Positions 1 through 5,003 of a stretch of DNA of 5,153 bases are shown piece after piece. How positions within the stretch are numbered: the first letter of the stretch is position 1; the number at the start of each line of letters is the position of its first letter. A model generated the notes under the pieces. That model searched no databases, was not told the origin of the DNA, and saw only the letters and a program-made list of their open reading frames with translations. The stretch is from an uncultured Mycoplasmatota bacterium. GTDB lineage: Bacteria > Bacillota_I > Bacilli_A > RF39 > UBA660. The translations under genes were made by a program, and so were the position numbers. The stretch lies in the NCBI GenBank assembly GCA_947297555.1, contig CAMYTM010000057.1, forward strand, positions 1 through 5,153, in the 5' to 3' direction.

Positions 1-556
1 TTTCATCAAAAATATCAAGTATTGATTGCTTTACATGATAATCCAAAATAAGATGATCATACAGATTATATCCTTTATTACAATACTTAGCAAGCAAACT
101 CATAAGAGCGATATTGTGCGTAACAATTAACATGTTTTTTTCAGGGCCAATAAGCGCATCCAACAAAAAATCTTCCATACGTTTTTGAACATCTAAAATA
201 GATTCACCATTTTCTAATTTAAAATTAAAATCATGCTCTTGCATTCCTTTTAAATATCGAAATTCATTCGTGCCAAGTTCTCCTACTACACGCTCATTCA
301 GTCTCTTATCTATAACTAAATCAATACGTTTATCCTCTGCTATATATTTCCCTGTATTCATCGCCCCAAAATACTCAGAAGTATATACAACTTCAACACT
401 CTCTAAAACTTGCATTTTAACTAAAGAAACAGCCAGTTCTTCGCCTTTTCTACTCAACATCGTTTTTTTTCTAACACTTTTAAAAGTCGTCTCTTTTGAA
501 TGAATAACATTCATTTTACTCACTAAGTTATTACTTACAAAATATAAATGTTTCAT
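1..556 (-). CDS. Histidine phosphatase-fold protein with lost RHG motif (3' end outside window)
   Basis: The 185 visible residues follow the histidine phosphatase (phosphoglycerate mutase-like) fold: start MKHLYFV, then LSRKGEELA (34-42), VVYTSEYFGAMNTGKYIAE (56-74), RLNER (85-89), NGES (117-119 region) and LIVTHN (143-148). Active family members begin with an RHG motif whose His is the phosphorylated nucleophile. Here those positions read S8-N9-N10, and the second phosphate-binding Arg (family SxxxRAxxT) is G64. The acid/base Glu (E88) and second catalytic His (H147) remain. I infer a catalytically dead or repurposed pseudoenzyme, most likely cytoplasmic. The reading frame is open through the whole 556 bases, so it is not an obvious pseudogene. 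The ATG follows directly on the TAA of the upstream membrane-protein gene (TAA|ATG), so translation is probably coupled within one operon. The C-terminus and stop are not in the window. Fold confidence is good; the substrate is unknown. Confidence 0.85.
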   Translation of the reverse strand, partial: MKHLYFVSNNLVSKMNVIHSKETTFKSVRKKTMLSRKGEELAVSLVKMQVLESVEVVYTSEYFGAMNTGKYIAEDKRIDLVIDKRLNERVVGELGTNEFRYLKGMQEHDFNFKLENGESILDVQKRMEDFLLDALIGPEKNMLIVTHNIALMSLLAKYCNKGYNLYDHLILDYHVKQSILDIFDE

Positions 557-1069
557 TTAGAAAACCCTTCCTAACACACCATAAGAAAAAATTAACATAA
601 TAATACCTGCCAGAATAACTCCGCAAAGTGCCGCAAGTAAAGACTTTTTCTTATCCATATCAAGAAGTGCTGCAATTAAACACCCCATCCAAGCACCAGT
701 TCCTGGTACAGGAATACCAACAAACAAAAACAACCCTAAATACTTTAAATTCTCGATTTTTTCTTGTTTAGAATGTGCTTTTTCTTCACACCAAAGCACA
801 ACTTTTCCTAAATGTTTCCACTCTCTCATTTTACGAAATATTGGATTAATAAACCATAAAATAAAAGGAATAGGAAGAATATTTCCAATAAAGCATAAGA
901 AAAAACTTTGCCACATAGGAAGATCAAATATACTGGCTGCAATAAGCCCCCCTCGAAGTTCTAAAATAGGAACCATACTAATAATAAAAATAACTAAGTA
1001 TTTACCAAATAAACTTCCAGAAATCCCACCAAACAAACCTACTATAAAATTGGCTAACTTTTGTGTCAT
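557..1069 (-). CDS. Small multidrug export family membrane protein (Sm_multidrug_ex / COG2426-like)
   Basis: This 170-aa integral membrane protein matches, from recall, the 'small multi-drug export' family. The conserved marks are SMVPILELRGG (31-41), GNILPIPF (62-69) and IPVPGTGAW (119-127). Hydrophobic segments lie near 22-48, 54-76, 110-136 and 143-165, with a basic, polar cytoplasmic-type loop around 79-108. The Pro/Gly-rich motifs look like re-entrant or helix-breaking elements. The transported substrate is not established for the family, and the export name is historical. Length is normal and the gene is intact. The start is supported by the SD AAGAGGTGA at 1077-1085, 7 nt before ATG; the ATG inside that region is out of frame. 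It is the first gene of a two-gene unit with the degenerate histidine phosphatase directly downstream (no gap). A possible 7-nt antisense match to its SD lies in the terminator loop at 1898-1904. Confidence 0.87.
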   Translation of the reverse strand: MTQKLANFIVGLFGGISGSLFGKYLVIFIISMVPILELRGGLIAASIFDLPMWQSFFLCFIGNILPIPFILWFINPIFRKMREWKHLGKVVLWCEEKAHSKQEKIENLKYLGLFLFVGIPVPGTGAWMGCLIAALLDMDKKKSLLAALCGVILAGIIMLIFSYGVLGRVF

Positions 1070-1109
1070 ACTCGCATCACCTCTTAAATCTTAATCTTAA
1101 TCCCCACTA

Positions 1110-1127
1110 ATTATAACTATTTTACCA
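1110..1127 (-). promoter_or_regulatory. Candidate promoter for the membrane protein/phosphatase unit
   Basis: Two overlapping -10-like hexamers are visible: TAAAAT (1119-1124) preceded by TGG, which makes an extended -10, and TATAAT (1110-1115). Neither has a convincing -35 at 16-18 bp. The position, 25-50 bp upstream of the SD, suits a transcription start for the 1069 gene. It is weak as a prediction because the region is AT-rich. Confidence 0.3.
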
Positions 1128-1209
1128 TAGAATCTATTTTTTTACTATTGCCTTTTACATAAAGAAATATAGAAATTTTAAAGAAAAGACTTCGATGTTT
1201 TTTACTATC

Positions 1210-1242
1210 AAAAAAAAGACTTATTGAATCCTTAATGAAAGT
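1210..1242 (-). terminator. Weak possible terminator behind the pseudogene
   Basis: Read on the minus strand, ACTT-(TC)-ATT, an 8-nt loop and AAT-AAGT form a short interrupted stem, followed by C and eight Ts (1210-1217). The T tract is good but the stem is short, AT-rich and has a 2-nt bulge. It lies just after the stop of the decayed gene (1248-1250), where a terminator is expected. Confidence 0.3.
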
Positions 1243-1247
1243 AACTT

Positions 1248-1797
1248 TTACTTATGAACATCCTTATTAGAAAGATATAATAAAATGTGTAAATTTCTCT
1301 TTAGTAAAATTGGAAAATAAAGGTTTGTCATTGGAGTATAACTGTTCCCATTACGAATCAATCCTAATAAATGAAGATTTTCCTCTTTGTCTACCTTAGC
1401 AATAAAATAATCACAAAAATAGTTCTTTTCCAATCCAAGTTGGTATGTTCTCCCCTTATCATATTTACAGACAAACTCTATATCATTTGGATCAAAATAA
1501 TAAATAATTTTTTCAAAAGAACTTAATTTTTATTCTATAAAATTAGAGAACAGTGAACTATAAGACAAACGTCCTTCTTGAACATGACAATATACACTAA
1601 AACTATTTTCTAAAATTTCTTATATATTCCAAGTAAATGAGCAATAGACCATGGAGATACTTCAAAAAAAATTCTTTCTCCACTTGCCAAGTAAATTTGA
1701 TATTGATTATAATGCAAACATTATTTTCATAATTTTCGACTATATCTCGAATTCTATCGATTAAATTATCAAAATCTGCTTTTGTATGAATTGTCAT
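1248..1797 (-). pseudogene. Decayed gene, possibly PBECR4-like (phage-associated RNase-like) protein
   Basis: Three frames join into one ~184-aa protein. Frame A starts at ATG 1797 (MTIHTKADFDNLIDRI...) and runs to an 8-nt T run (1664-1671). One extra T leads into frame B (FFEVSPWSIAHLLGIYKKF), which stops at 1610-1612. Frame C starts about 1619 (EILENSFSVYCHVQEG...), hits an in-frame TAA at 1530-1532, and then runs openly to the TAA at 1248-1250, including YYFDPNDIEF, NYFCDYFIAKVDKEENLHLLGL and SYTPMTNLYF. The content across all three pieces looks like real protein, and HLLGI followed by a YFIA...HLLGL...P..F tail recalls the PBECR4 family of phage/mobile-element nuclease-like proteins. That family call is from memory and uncertain. 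An SD-like AAGGGGG (1807-1813) precedes the ATG. Two frameshifts plus a stop mean it is non-functional unless the read has errors. Confidence 0.7.
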
Positions 1798-1806
1798 CTA
1801 AAAGTT

Positions 1807-1869
1807 CCCCCTTTTTGAATTGTTGGTTTATATACTAACACATACCCACCTCCCCCGTTTGTCACTCCC
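1807..1869 (-). other. G-rich leader of the decayed gene
   Basis: In an otherwise very AT-rich region the minus strand has G runs at 1867-1869, 1852-1856, 1845-1847 and 1807-1811. They include a strong SD-like GGAGGTG followed by ATG TGT TAG (a two-codon ORF), and then the second SD-like run serving the ATG at 1797. A weak extended -10-like TGTTAGTAT lies at 1832-1840. This may be the remnant promoter and leader of the pseudogene; nothing else is recognised here. Confidence 0.3.
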
Positions 1870-1870
1870 T

Positions 1871-1915
1871 AAAAAACAAATAAAAAGAAAAGAACACAAG
1901 AGGTTCGTGTTCTTT
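1871..1915 (-). terminator. Intrinsic terminator downstream of the two-component operon
   Basis: A perfect 9-bp stem pairs 1889-1897 with 1907-1915 (AAAGAACAC / GTGTTCTTT) around a 9-nt loop. On the minus strand it is followed by TTTCTTTTTATTTGTTTTTT, a long U tract. On the plus strand no T run follows the stem, so it works in the minus direction. It would end transcripts from the kinase operon or from a promoter near 2036-2065. The loop reads GAACCTCTT on the minus strand. Confidence 0.82.
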
Positions 1916-2029
1916 AAAAGTGTGAGTTTGAGTTTATATGTTATTTAAAATTGTATAGAGTTATCGTTTCTTTATATATACTATTTTTTAACTTATAGAC
2001 ATCCCTTCCTTTCTATGACTTAAGTCTAC
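1871..2029 (-). ncRNA. Candidate small RNA controlled by the adjacent two-component system
   Basis: No protein can be read between the kinase stop and the pseudogene start. The segment does have, in order, a repeat-bearing promoter-like site (2036-2065), a possible 5' stem-loop at 1991-2025 (ACTT / ATAGA pairing with TCTAT / AAGT, 9 bp with a 5-nt bulge, purine loop containing GGAAGGG), an unstructured A/T stretch, and the strong terminator at 1871-1915. The transcript would be about 155 nt. The terminator loop contains ACCTCTT (1898-1904), complementary to AAGAGGT in the SD at 1079-1085. Streptococcal CiaRH-controlled csRNAs have a comparable arrangement. Alternatively this is just the 3' UTR of the kinase mRNA, or the remains of a lost gene after the SD-like AAGGAAGGG, whose ATG stops after four codons. 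Confidence 0.3.
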
Positions 2030-2035
2030 CAAAAG

Positions 2036-2065
2036 AATATGAAGAAATGGTGAAGTCTAAGTGAA
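2036..2065 (-). promoter_or_regulatory. Triple TTCAC repeat: candidate response-regulator box and promoter
   Basis: On the minus strand TTCAC (2061-2065), TTCAC (2050-2054) and TTCAT (2039-2043) are spaced exactly 11 bp start to start, the helical spacing usual for OmpR-family binding sites. TTCACT at 2060-2065 and CATATT at 2036-2041 are 18 bp apart, the same geometry as TTCACT/TATAAT in the regulator's own promoter (4162-4191). CATATT matches only four of six -10 consensus bases, as expected for an activator-dependent promoter. The binding itself is inferred. Confidence 0.4.
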
Positions 2066-2073
2066 ACATTCTA

Positions 2074-3495
2074 CTACTTTACAATTTCAAAATAAAAGGT
2101 AGTTCCATGGCTTTTTTTACTATGCACCCCATACTTAAATTTATGCATTTCTAAAATATTGCGGACTATGGATAATCCTATTCCCGTTCCAACAACATTA
2201 CGCTTGTGATTCTTATCATTTTTATAATATTTATCCCAAATATAAGGAAGATCTGCACTTTTAATACCTTTTCCTGTATCCATAATTTCAACTAAATAAC
2301 TTTCTTTTTTCTCAGTAATGCGAATCACTATCTTTTTATCTTTTCCCGTGTAATTAATCGCATTGTTCATTAAATTATAAATAACTTGATTGATTTTATT
2401 TTGATCGGCATGTACCATCGCCACTTCTGGTAATTCCAAAATAAAATGATAATTTTCAGTTTCTTTCATAATATCATAACGATTTAAAACAGTTTTAATT
2501 TGCTCTACTAAATCGTATTCCATAATACTTAATTTTTCACTATTTGATTCCATTTTTGACAAATCTAACAAATCATTCACAAGCGTATTTAACCTATCTG
2601 TCTCCTCAATAATAATATTTAAATCTTTGTTTCTCTTGTCTTTATCTTTATAAGAAATATCACGAACCATCTCAGCATAGGCTTTAATCATCGTAAGAGG
2701 AGTTTTTAAGTCATGACTTACATTCGCCAGTAAATCACGTCTTAACTCATCTATTTTTTTCATATCTGTACACGCATTATTCAAAGTACTGGCAAGTTCA
2801 TCAATCTCAAGAGTTCCATTTGCTTGAAAAACTACATCATAATTACCACGCCCCATTTCTCTTGCTTTTTTCGTAATATTGATAATGGGTTTTGTAATCT
2901 TTTTAGATAAAAAGTATGCAATAAAACAAGCAAAAACTAACACCAAAAACATAATATAAATAAGTTGTCCTTTTAAAATAACACTAGTAGAATCAATATC
3001 TTCTAAACTACTATATATAAAAATGTAACCAATATCAATATTAATACTATATAAATATGCCTTTGATTTATAAGTAGGATGAATTAACTTTACAGCATTT
3101 TTTTTACTCGTTTTTTCTTTTAAACTGTTCTTAATTCTATTAATGCTACTAATATTCTTATCAAGACCACAACCAACTTGCAAAGTATTATATGTAACTT
3201 TGGTTCCATAATTAGATTCATATTCAATACAAACTTCATTTTGATAAGCAAGAGTAGTAAGTATACTATCTAAATTATCCAAACTCGTAGTATCAATTTG
3301 ATTAACCAAAGCATTCATTTTTTTAATTTGAAAATGTTCATAACTAAATTGTAAAAATAAAACTTGAAATAACCATAAAAAAACAATAATTCCTAAACTA
3401 AATAAAATAAGATAAAATAAAGTTTTTAAATTTAAACTATTTTTTTTCCCCTTAAAGAAATCCAATAATTTTTTGCTTTTACTCCTTATATTCAA
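2074..3495 (-). CDS. Membrane sensor histidine kinase (HAMP, HisKA, HATPase_c)
   Basis: The inner-membrane sensor kinase autophosphorylates on His and passes phosphate to the regulator encoded just upstream. Order of parts: basic N-terminus; membrane helix ~26-49; extracytoplasmic sensor ~50-175 with only two cysteines, C89 and C109, possibly a disulfide; helix ~177-197; HAMP linker ~198-250; H-box LLANVSHDLKTPL with H261; N-box NLMNNAINYTG (374-384); G1 box MDTGKGI with D406; and G2 box GTGIGLS (436-442). All catalytic motifs are intact and the 473-aa length is normal. The sensor region is not recognised, so the signal is unknown. The start is uncertain because no in-frame ATG precedes the first helix. 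TTG at 3495 overlaps the regulator by 17 bp; TTG at 3465 lies 16 nt after the SD AAGGAG. Two tandem TAG codons (2071-2076) end the gene. Confidence 0.95.
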   Translation of the reverse strand: MNIRSKSKKLLDFFKGKKNSLNLKTLFYLILFSLGIIVFLWLFQVLFLQFSYEHFQIKKMNALVNQIDTTSLDNLDSILTTLAYQNEVCIEYESNYGTKVTYNTLQVGCGLDKNISSINRIKNSLKEKTSKKNAVKLIHPTYKSKAYLYSINIDIGYIFIYSSLEDIDSTSVILKGQLIYIMFLVLVFACFIAYFLSKKITKPIINITKKAREMGRGNYDVVFQANGTLEIDELASTLNNACTDMKKIDELRRDLLANVSHDLKTPLTMIKAYAEMVRDISYKDKDKRNKDLNIIIEETDRLNTLVNDLLDLSKMESNSEKLSIMEYDLVEQIKTVLNRYDIMKETENYHFILELPEVAMVHADQNKINQVIYNLMNNAINYTGKDKKIVIRITEKKESYLVEIMDTGKGIKSADLPYIWDKYYKNDKNHKRNVVGTGIGLSIVRNILEMHKFKYGVHSKKSHGTTFYFEIVK

Positions 3496-4141
3496 ACTTA
3501 TATCCCACTTTCCTAATCGTTACTATAAAATCACGATAATTCCCTAAATTGTTTCTAAGTGTTTTCACATGGGTATCCACTGTTCTATCATCACCATAAA
3601 AATCATATCCCCAAATATTTTCTAATAAATTTTCACGGGATAAAGCAATATTTTTATTTTCAATTAAGTAAATGAGTAAATCATATTCTTTTGGTGTTAA
3701 ATAAATCGCCTCACCATCTACATACACTTCATGAGCATTACAATCAATTTCCAAACCCTTAAACTTATACATAGAATTGGTGCTTTGATTACGTTTCGTT
3801 ACTGCCTTAATACGAGCAATCAACTCTCTTGGACTAAAAGGCTTTGTAACATAATCATCTGCTCCTATATCAAAACAGGTTAGTTTATCGTATTCTTCAC
3901 TTCTAGCAGACAGCATAATAAAAGGAACGTTACTAAATTTACGAATTTCTTTTACGGCTGTATAGCCGTCCATTTTAGGCATCATAATATCCATAATTAC
4001 AACATCAAAATCATTATTCTTTACTAAATCAATGGCTTCATACCCATCATTTGCTTCTAAATAATCCATGTTTTCTAACTTCAGATATTCTTTTATAACA
4101 TCACGAATTAATGCCTCATCATCCACGATTAAAACTTTCAT
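3479..4141 (-). CDS. OmpR/PhoB-family response regulator
   Basis: This is a cytoplasmic DNA-binding regulator of 220 aa, normal for the family. The receiver domain (1-~117) has the acidic pair D7/D8, phosphoacceptor D51 in MDIMMPKMDG, S78 at the conserved Thr/Ser switch position and K100 in TKPF. The C-terminal winged helix (~125-218) has LTPKEYDLL (148-156), the recognition-helix region RTVDTHVKTLR (186-196) and the wing signature IRKVGYKF (209-216). I chose ATG at 4141 over the upstream GTG at 4150 because that GTG lies inside the SD GAGGTGA (4147-4153), which sits 5 nt before the ATG. The kinase follows directly and is its likely partner. Autoregulation is suggested by TTCAC/CTCAC repeats overlapping the -35 region of its promoter. 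The target process is not evident from the sequence. Confidence 0.96.
   Translation of the reverse strand: MKVLIVDDEALIRDVIKEYLKLENMDYLEANDGYEAIDLVKNNDFDVVIMDIMMPKMDGYTAVKEIRKFSNVPFIMLSARSEEYDKLTCFDIGADDYVTKPFSPRELIARIKAVTKRNQSTNSMYKFKGLEIDCNAHEVYVDGEAIYLTPKEYDLLIYLIENKNIALSRENLLENIWGYDFYGDDRTVDTHVKTLRNNLGNYRDFIVTIRKVGYKFEYKE
3482..3487 (-). promoter_or_regulatory. SD for the kinase, overlapping the regulator's end
   Basis: AAGGAG lies in the last codons of the response regulator, immediately before its TAA (3479-3481). It is the only good SD near the kinase start, but the next in-frame start (TTG at 3465) is 16 nt away, longer than usual. It suggests translational coupling with an atypical start. 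Confidence 0.5.
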
Positions 4142-4146
4142 GCACT

Positions 4147-4153
4147 TCACCTC
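4147..4153 (-). promoter_or_regulatory. SD that fixes the response-regulator start
   Basis: GAGGTGA ends 5 nt upstream of ATG 4141. It contains the GTG (4148-4150) that would otherwise extend the protein by three residues, so that GTG is unlikely to be the start. Confidence 0.75.
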
Positions 4154-4161
4154 GTAACTAT

Positions 4162-4191
4162 ATTATAACGAATTTGTGAGAATATAGTGAA
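4162..4191 (-). promoter_or_regulatory. Promoter of the two-component operon
   Basis: A consensus -10 TATAAT (4162-4167) lies 18 bp downstream of the -35-like TTCACT (4186-4191). Transcription would start near 4155, giving a very short leader that begins just before the SD. It sits between the terminator of the upstream gene and the regulator, so the operon has its own promoter. Confidence 0.65.
4176..4191 (-). promoter_or_regulatory. Candidate autoregulatory response-regulator box
   Basis: TTCAC (4187-4191) and CTCAC (4176-4180) are spaced 11 bp start to start and overlap the -35 region. The same TTCAC spacing recurs three times downstream of the kinase (2039-2065). OmpR-family regulators usually bind such direct repeats; which regulator binds here is inferred from location. 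Confidence 0.45.
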
Positions 4192-4227
4192 AAAAGAAAA
4201 AATCTATAAAGTTTTTTCTTATAGATT
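4191..4227 (-). terminator. Intrinsic terminator of the Cys-His-Asp protein gene
   Basis: A 9-bp stem pairs 4201-4209 with 4219-4227 (AATCTATAA / TTATAGATT), followed on the minus strand by T-rich sequence (TTTTCTTTTT). The stem begins within the gene's TAA (4226-4228), so stop and terminator overlap. The + strand also has T runs only inside the loop, so this acts in the minus direction. Confidence 0.8.
4197..4227. repeat. Palindromic 31-bp repeat, copy 1
   Basis: These 31 bp match 4972-5002 at 30 of 31 positions; the sole difference is at 4217 versus 4992, in the hairpin loop. Similarity ends abruptly on both sides. It coincides with a terminator hairpin and is palindromic, so it can be read as a direct or inverted repeat. 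Confidence 0.85.
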
Positions 4228-4936
4228 AACATAATCTTTTATCGTAATAATGAGCAGTTAATTTTCGAATTTTTCCTTCTTCTATTTCAGCAATATATCC
4301 CGTATAATTTTCATACATGGGATGGTTGATATCCTCTGACATCACTTTAATTCTTGTTTCTTTTTGTTGCCTTTCAAATTCATTAGGCACAATGCTTTTA
4401 AAAAATTCTCTTCCTATTTTCTCTTCTTCTGTTAATTCTTTAGTTTTTTGGTTTTCCATTTCTTGAAGCAAATATTCTCTTACTTGTTTTGCGATTGCAC
4501 CACCTAATACTTTTACTTCAAAAACTTTATCATATATTTCTTTTTTGCAAAGAATATTTAGGCAAGGGTCAAATACAAATTCTTCTCCATCAAACTTAAA
4601 AACAATCCAAGAATGATAATAGTCCTTATGTTTAGAAAACTTTAAATACCCTCGACTAATATAATCGTTATCTTGAAAAAAACAAATAGTACTTGCAGTC
4701 GTTTCCCAACACCAACCTTCAAGATAATCTTTTTTCATTAAATATAAAATATTTCCTACACATTCTCTAAATTCTATGGTTAAGTTTTGAAGACATTTCT
4801 TTACATATTCTAAAACTATTGGAGAAACATATTGATTCTTTAAAAAGTCAAACTTTTCTTCTTTCACTAACAGTTCTTCTTCATATAAATCTTTACAATT
4901 TATTAGTTTCATTTGTAATATATCAAAAGAAATCAT
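4226..4936 (-). CDS. Unknown protein with probable papain/transglutaminase-like Cys-His-Asp triad
   Basis: I do not recognise a named family with certainty. The 236-aa protein has no signal peptide or membrane helix. Its core (~70-130) carries EGWCWETT (C76), then YYHSWIVF (H108), then FVFDPCLNILC (D123). The order Cys at a helix start, His on a strand and Asp on the next strand is the pattern of transglutaminase-like and related papain-fold enzymes, so a cysteine hydrolase or acyltransferase is plausible but inferred. The tail after ~150 is charged and probably helical (QEMENQKTKELTEEEK), ending in GYIAEIEEGKIRKL, which faintly resembles the end of the upstream neighbour. The start ATG 4936 is chosen because GGAG (4947-4950) is 10 nt upstream; two nearer ATGs are out of frame and stop at once. 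It is a single-gene unit bounded on both sides by near-identical terminators, with no clear promoter of its own. Confidence 0.85.
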   Translation of the reverse strand: MISFDILQMKLINCKDLYEEELLVKEEKFDFLKNQYVSPIVLEYVKKCLQNLTIEFRECVGNILYLMKKDYLEGWCWETTASTICFFQDNDYISRGYLKFSKHKDYYHSWIVFKFDGEEFVFDPCLNILCKKEIYDKVFEVKVLGGAIAKQVREYLLQEMENQKTKELTEEEKIGREFFKSIVPNEFERQQKETRIKVMSEDINHPMYENYTGYIAEIEEGKIRKLTAHYYDKRLC

Positions 4937-4970
4937 ATCATTTCATCTCCTTATTATTAAAATACGTATA

Positions 4971-5003
4971 TAAAAAATCTATAAAGTTTTTCCTTATAGA
5001 TTT
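4971..5003 (-). terminator. Intrinsic terminator of the partial upstream gene
   Basis: A 10-bp stem pairs 4975-4984 with 4994-5003 (AAATCTATAA / TTATAGATTT) and is followed on the minus strand by a T run (4972-4977). It overlaps the stop codon at 5002-5004, exactly as the next gene's terminator overlaps its own stop. Only about 22 nt separate it from the SD of the downstream gene. Confidence 0.8.
4972..5002. repeat. Palindromic 31-bp repeat, copy 2
   Basis: This copy is 30/31 identical to 4197-4227, in the same orientation, 775 bp away. The two copies bracket exactly one gene (4226-4936). Confidence 0.85.

Noticed and set aside
270..503. Plus-strand ORF of 77 codons
   Set aside because: It lies antisense within the histidine phosphatase-fold gene, has Ser/Thr/Leu-rich low-complexity content and no SD; the minus-strand frame carries the family motifs.
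1239..1253. Hairpin AAGTAA/TTACTT at the pseudogene stop
   Set aside because: The stem is all A/T except one pair on each side, the loop is 3 nt and no T tract follows directly; it is too weak to call a terminator.
1248..1433. Independent 61-aa gene starting at TTG 1433
   Set aside because: Coding content continues in frame upstream of the TTG to the TAA at 1530-1532 and resumes beyond it, so this is the 3' part of the broken gene rather than a gene of its own.
1664..1671. Programmed ribosomal frameshift at the T run
   Set aside because: No downstream pseudoknot or stem stands out, and a second frameshift plus an in-frame stop further on make simple decay more likely.
1603..1797. Independent 64-aa gene
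   Set aside because: It has a good start, but its sequence after the 8-nt T run is out of frame with the protein-like continuation; it is the 5' part of the broken gene.
2017..2026. GACTTAAGTC palindrome as a repressor operator
   Set aside because: A 10-bp palindrome in AT-rich DNA is weak evidence; it has no second copy at another promoter here, and part of it fits better in the candidate stem-loop 1991-2025.
4197..5002. Insertion sequence with terminal repeats
   Set aside because: The repeats are palindromic terminator hairpins in direct orientation, the enclosed gene is not a transposase, and no target-site duplication is visible.
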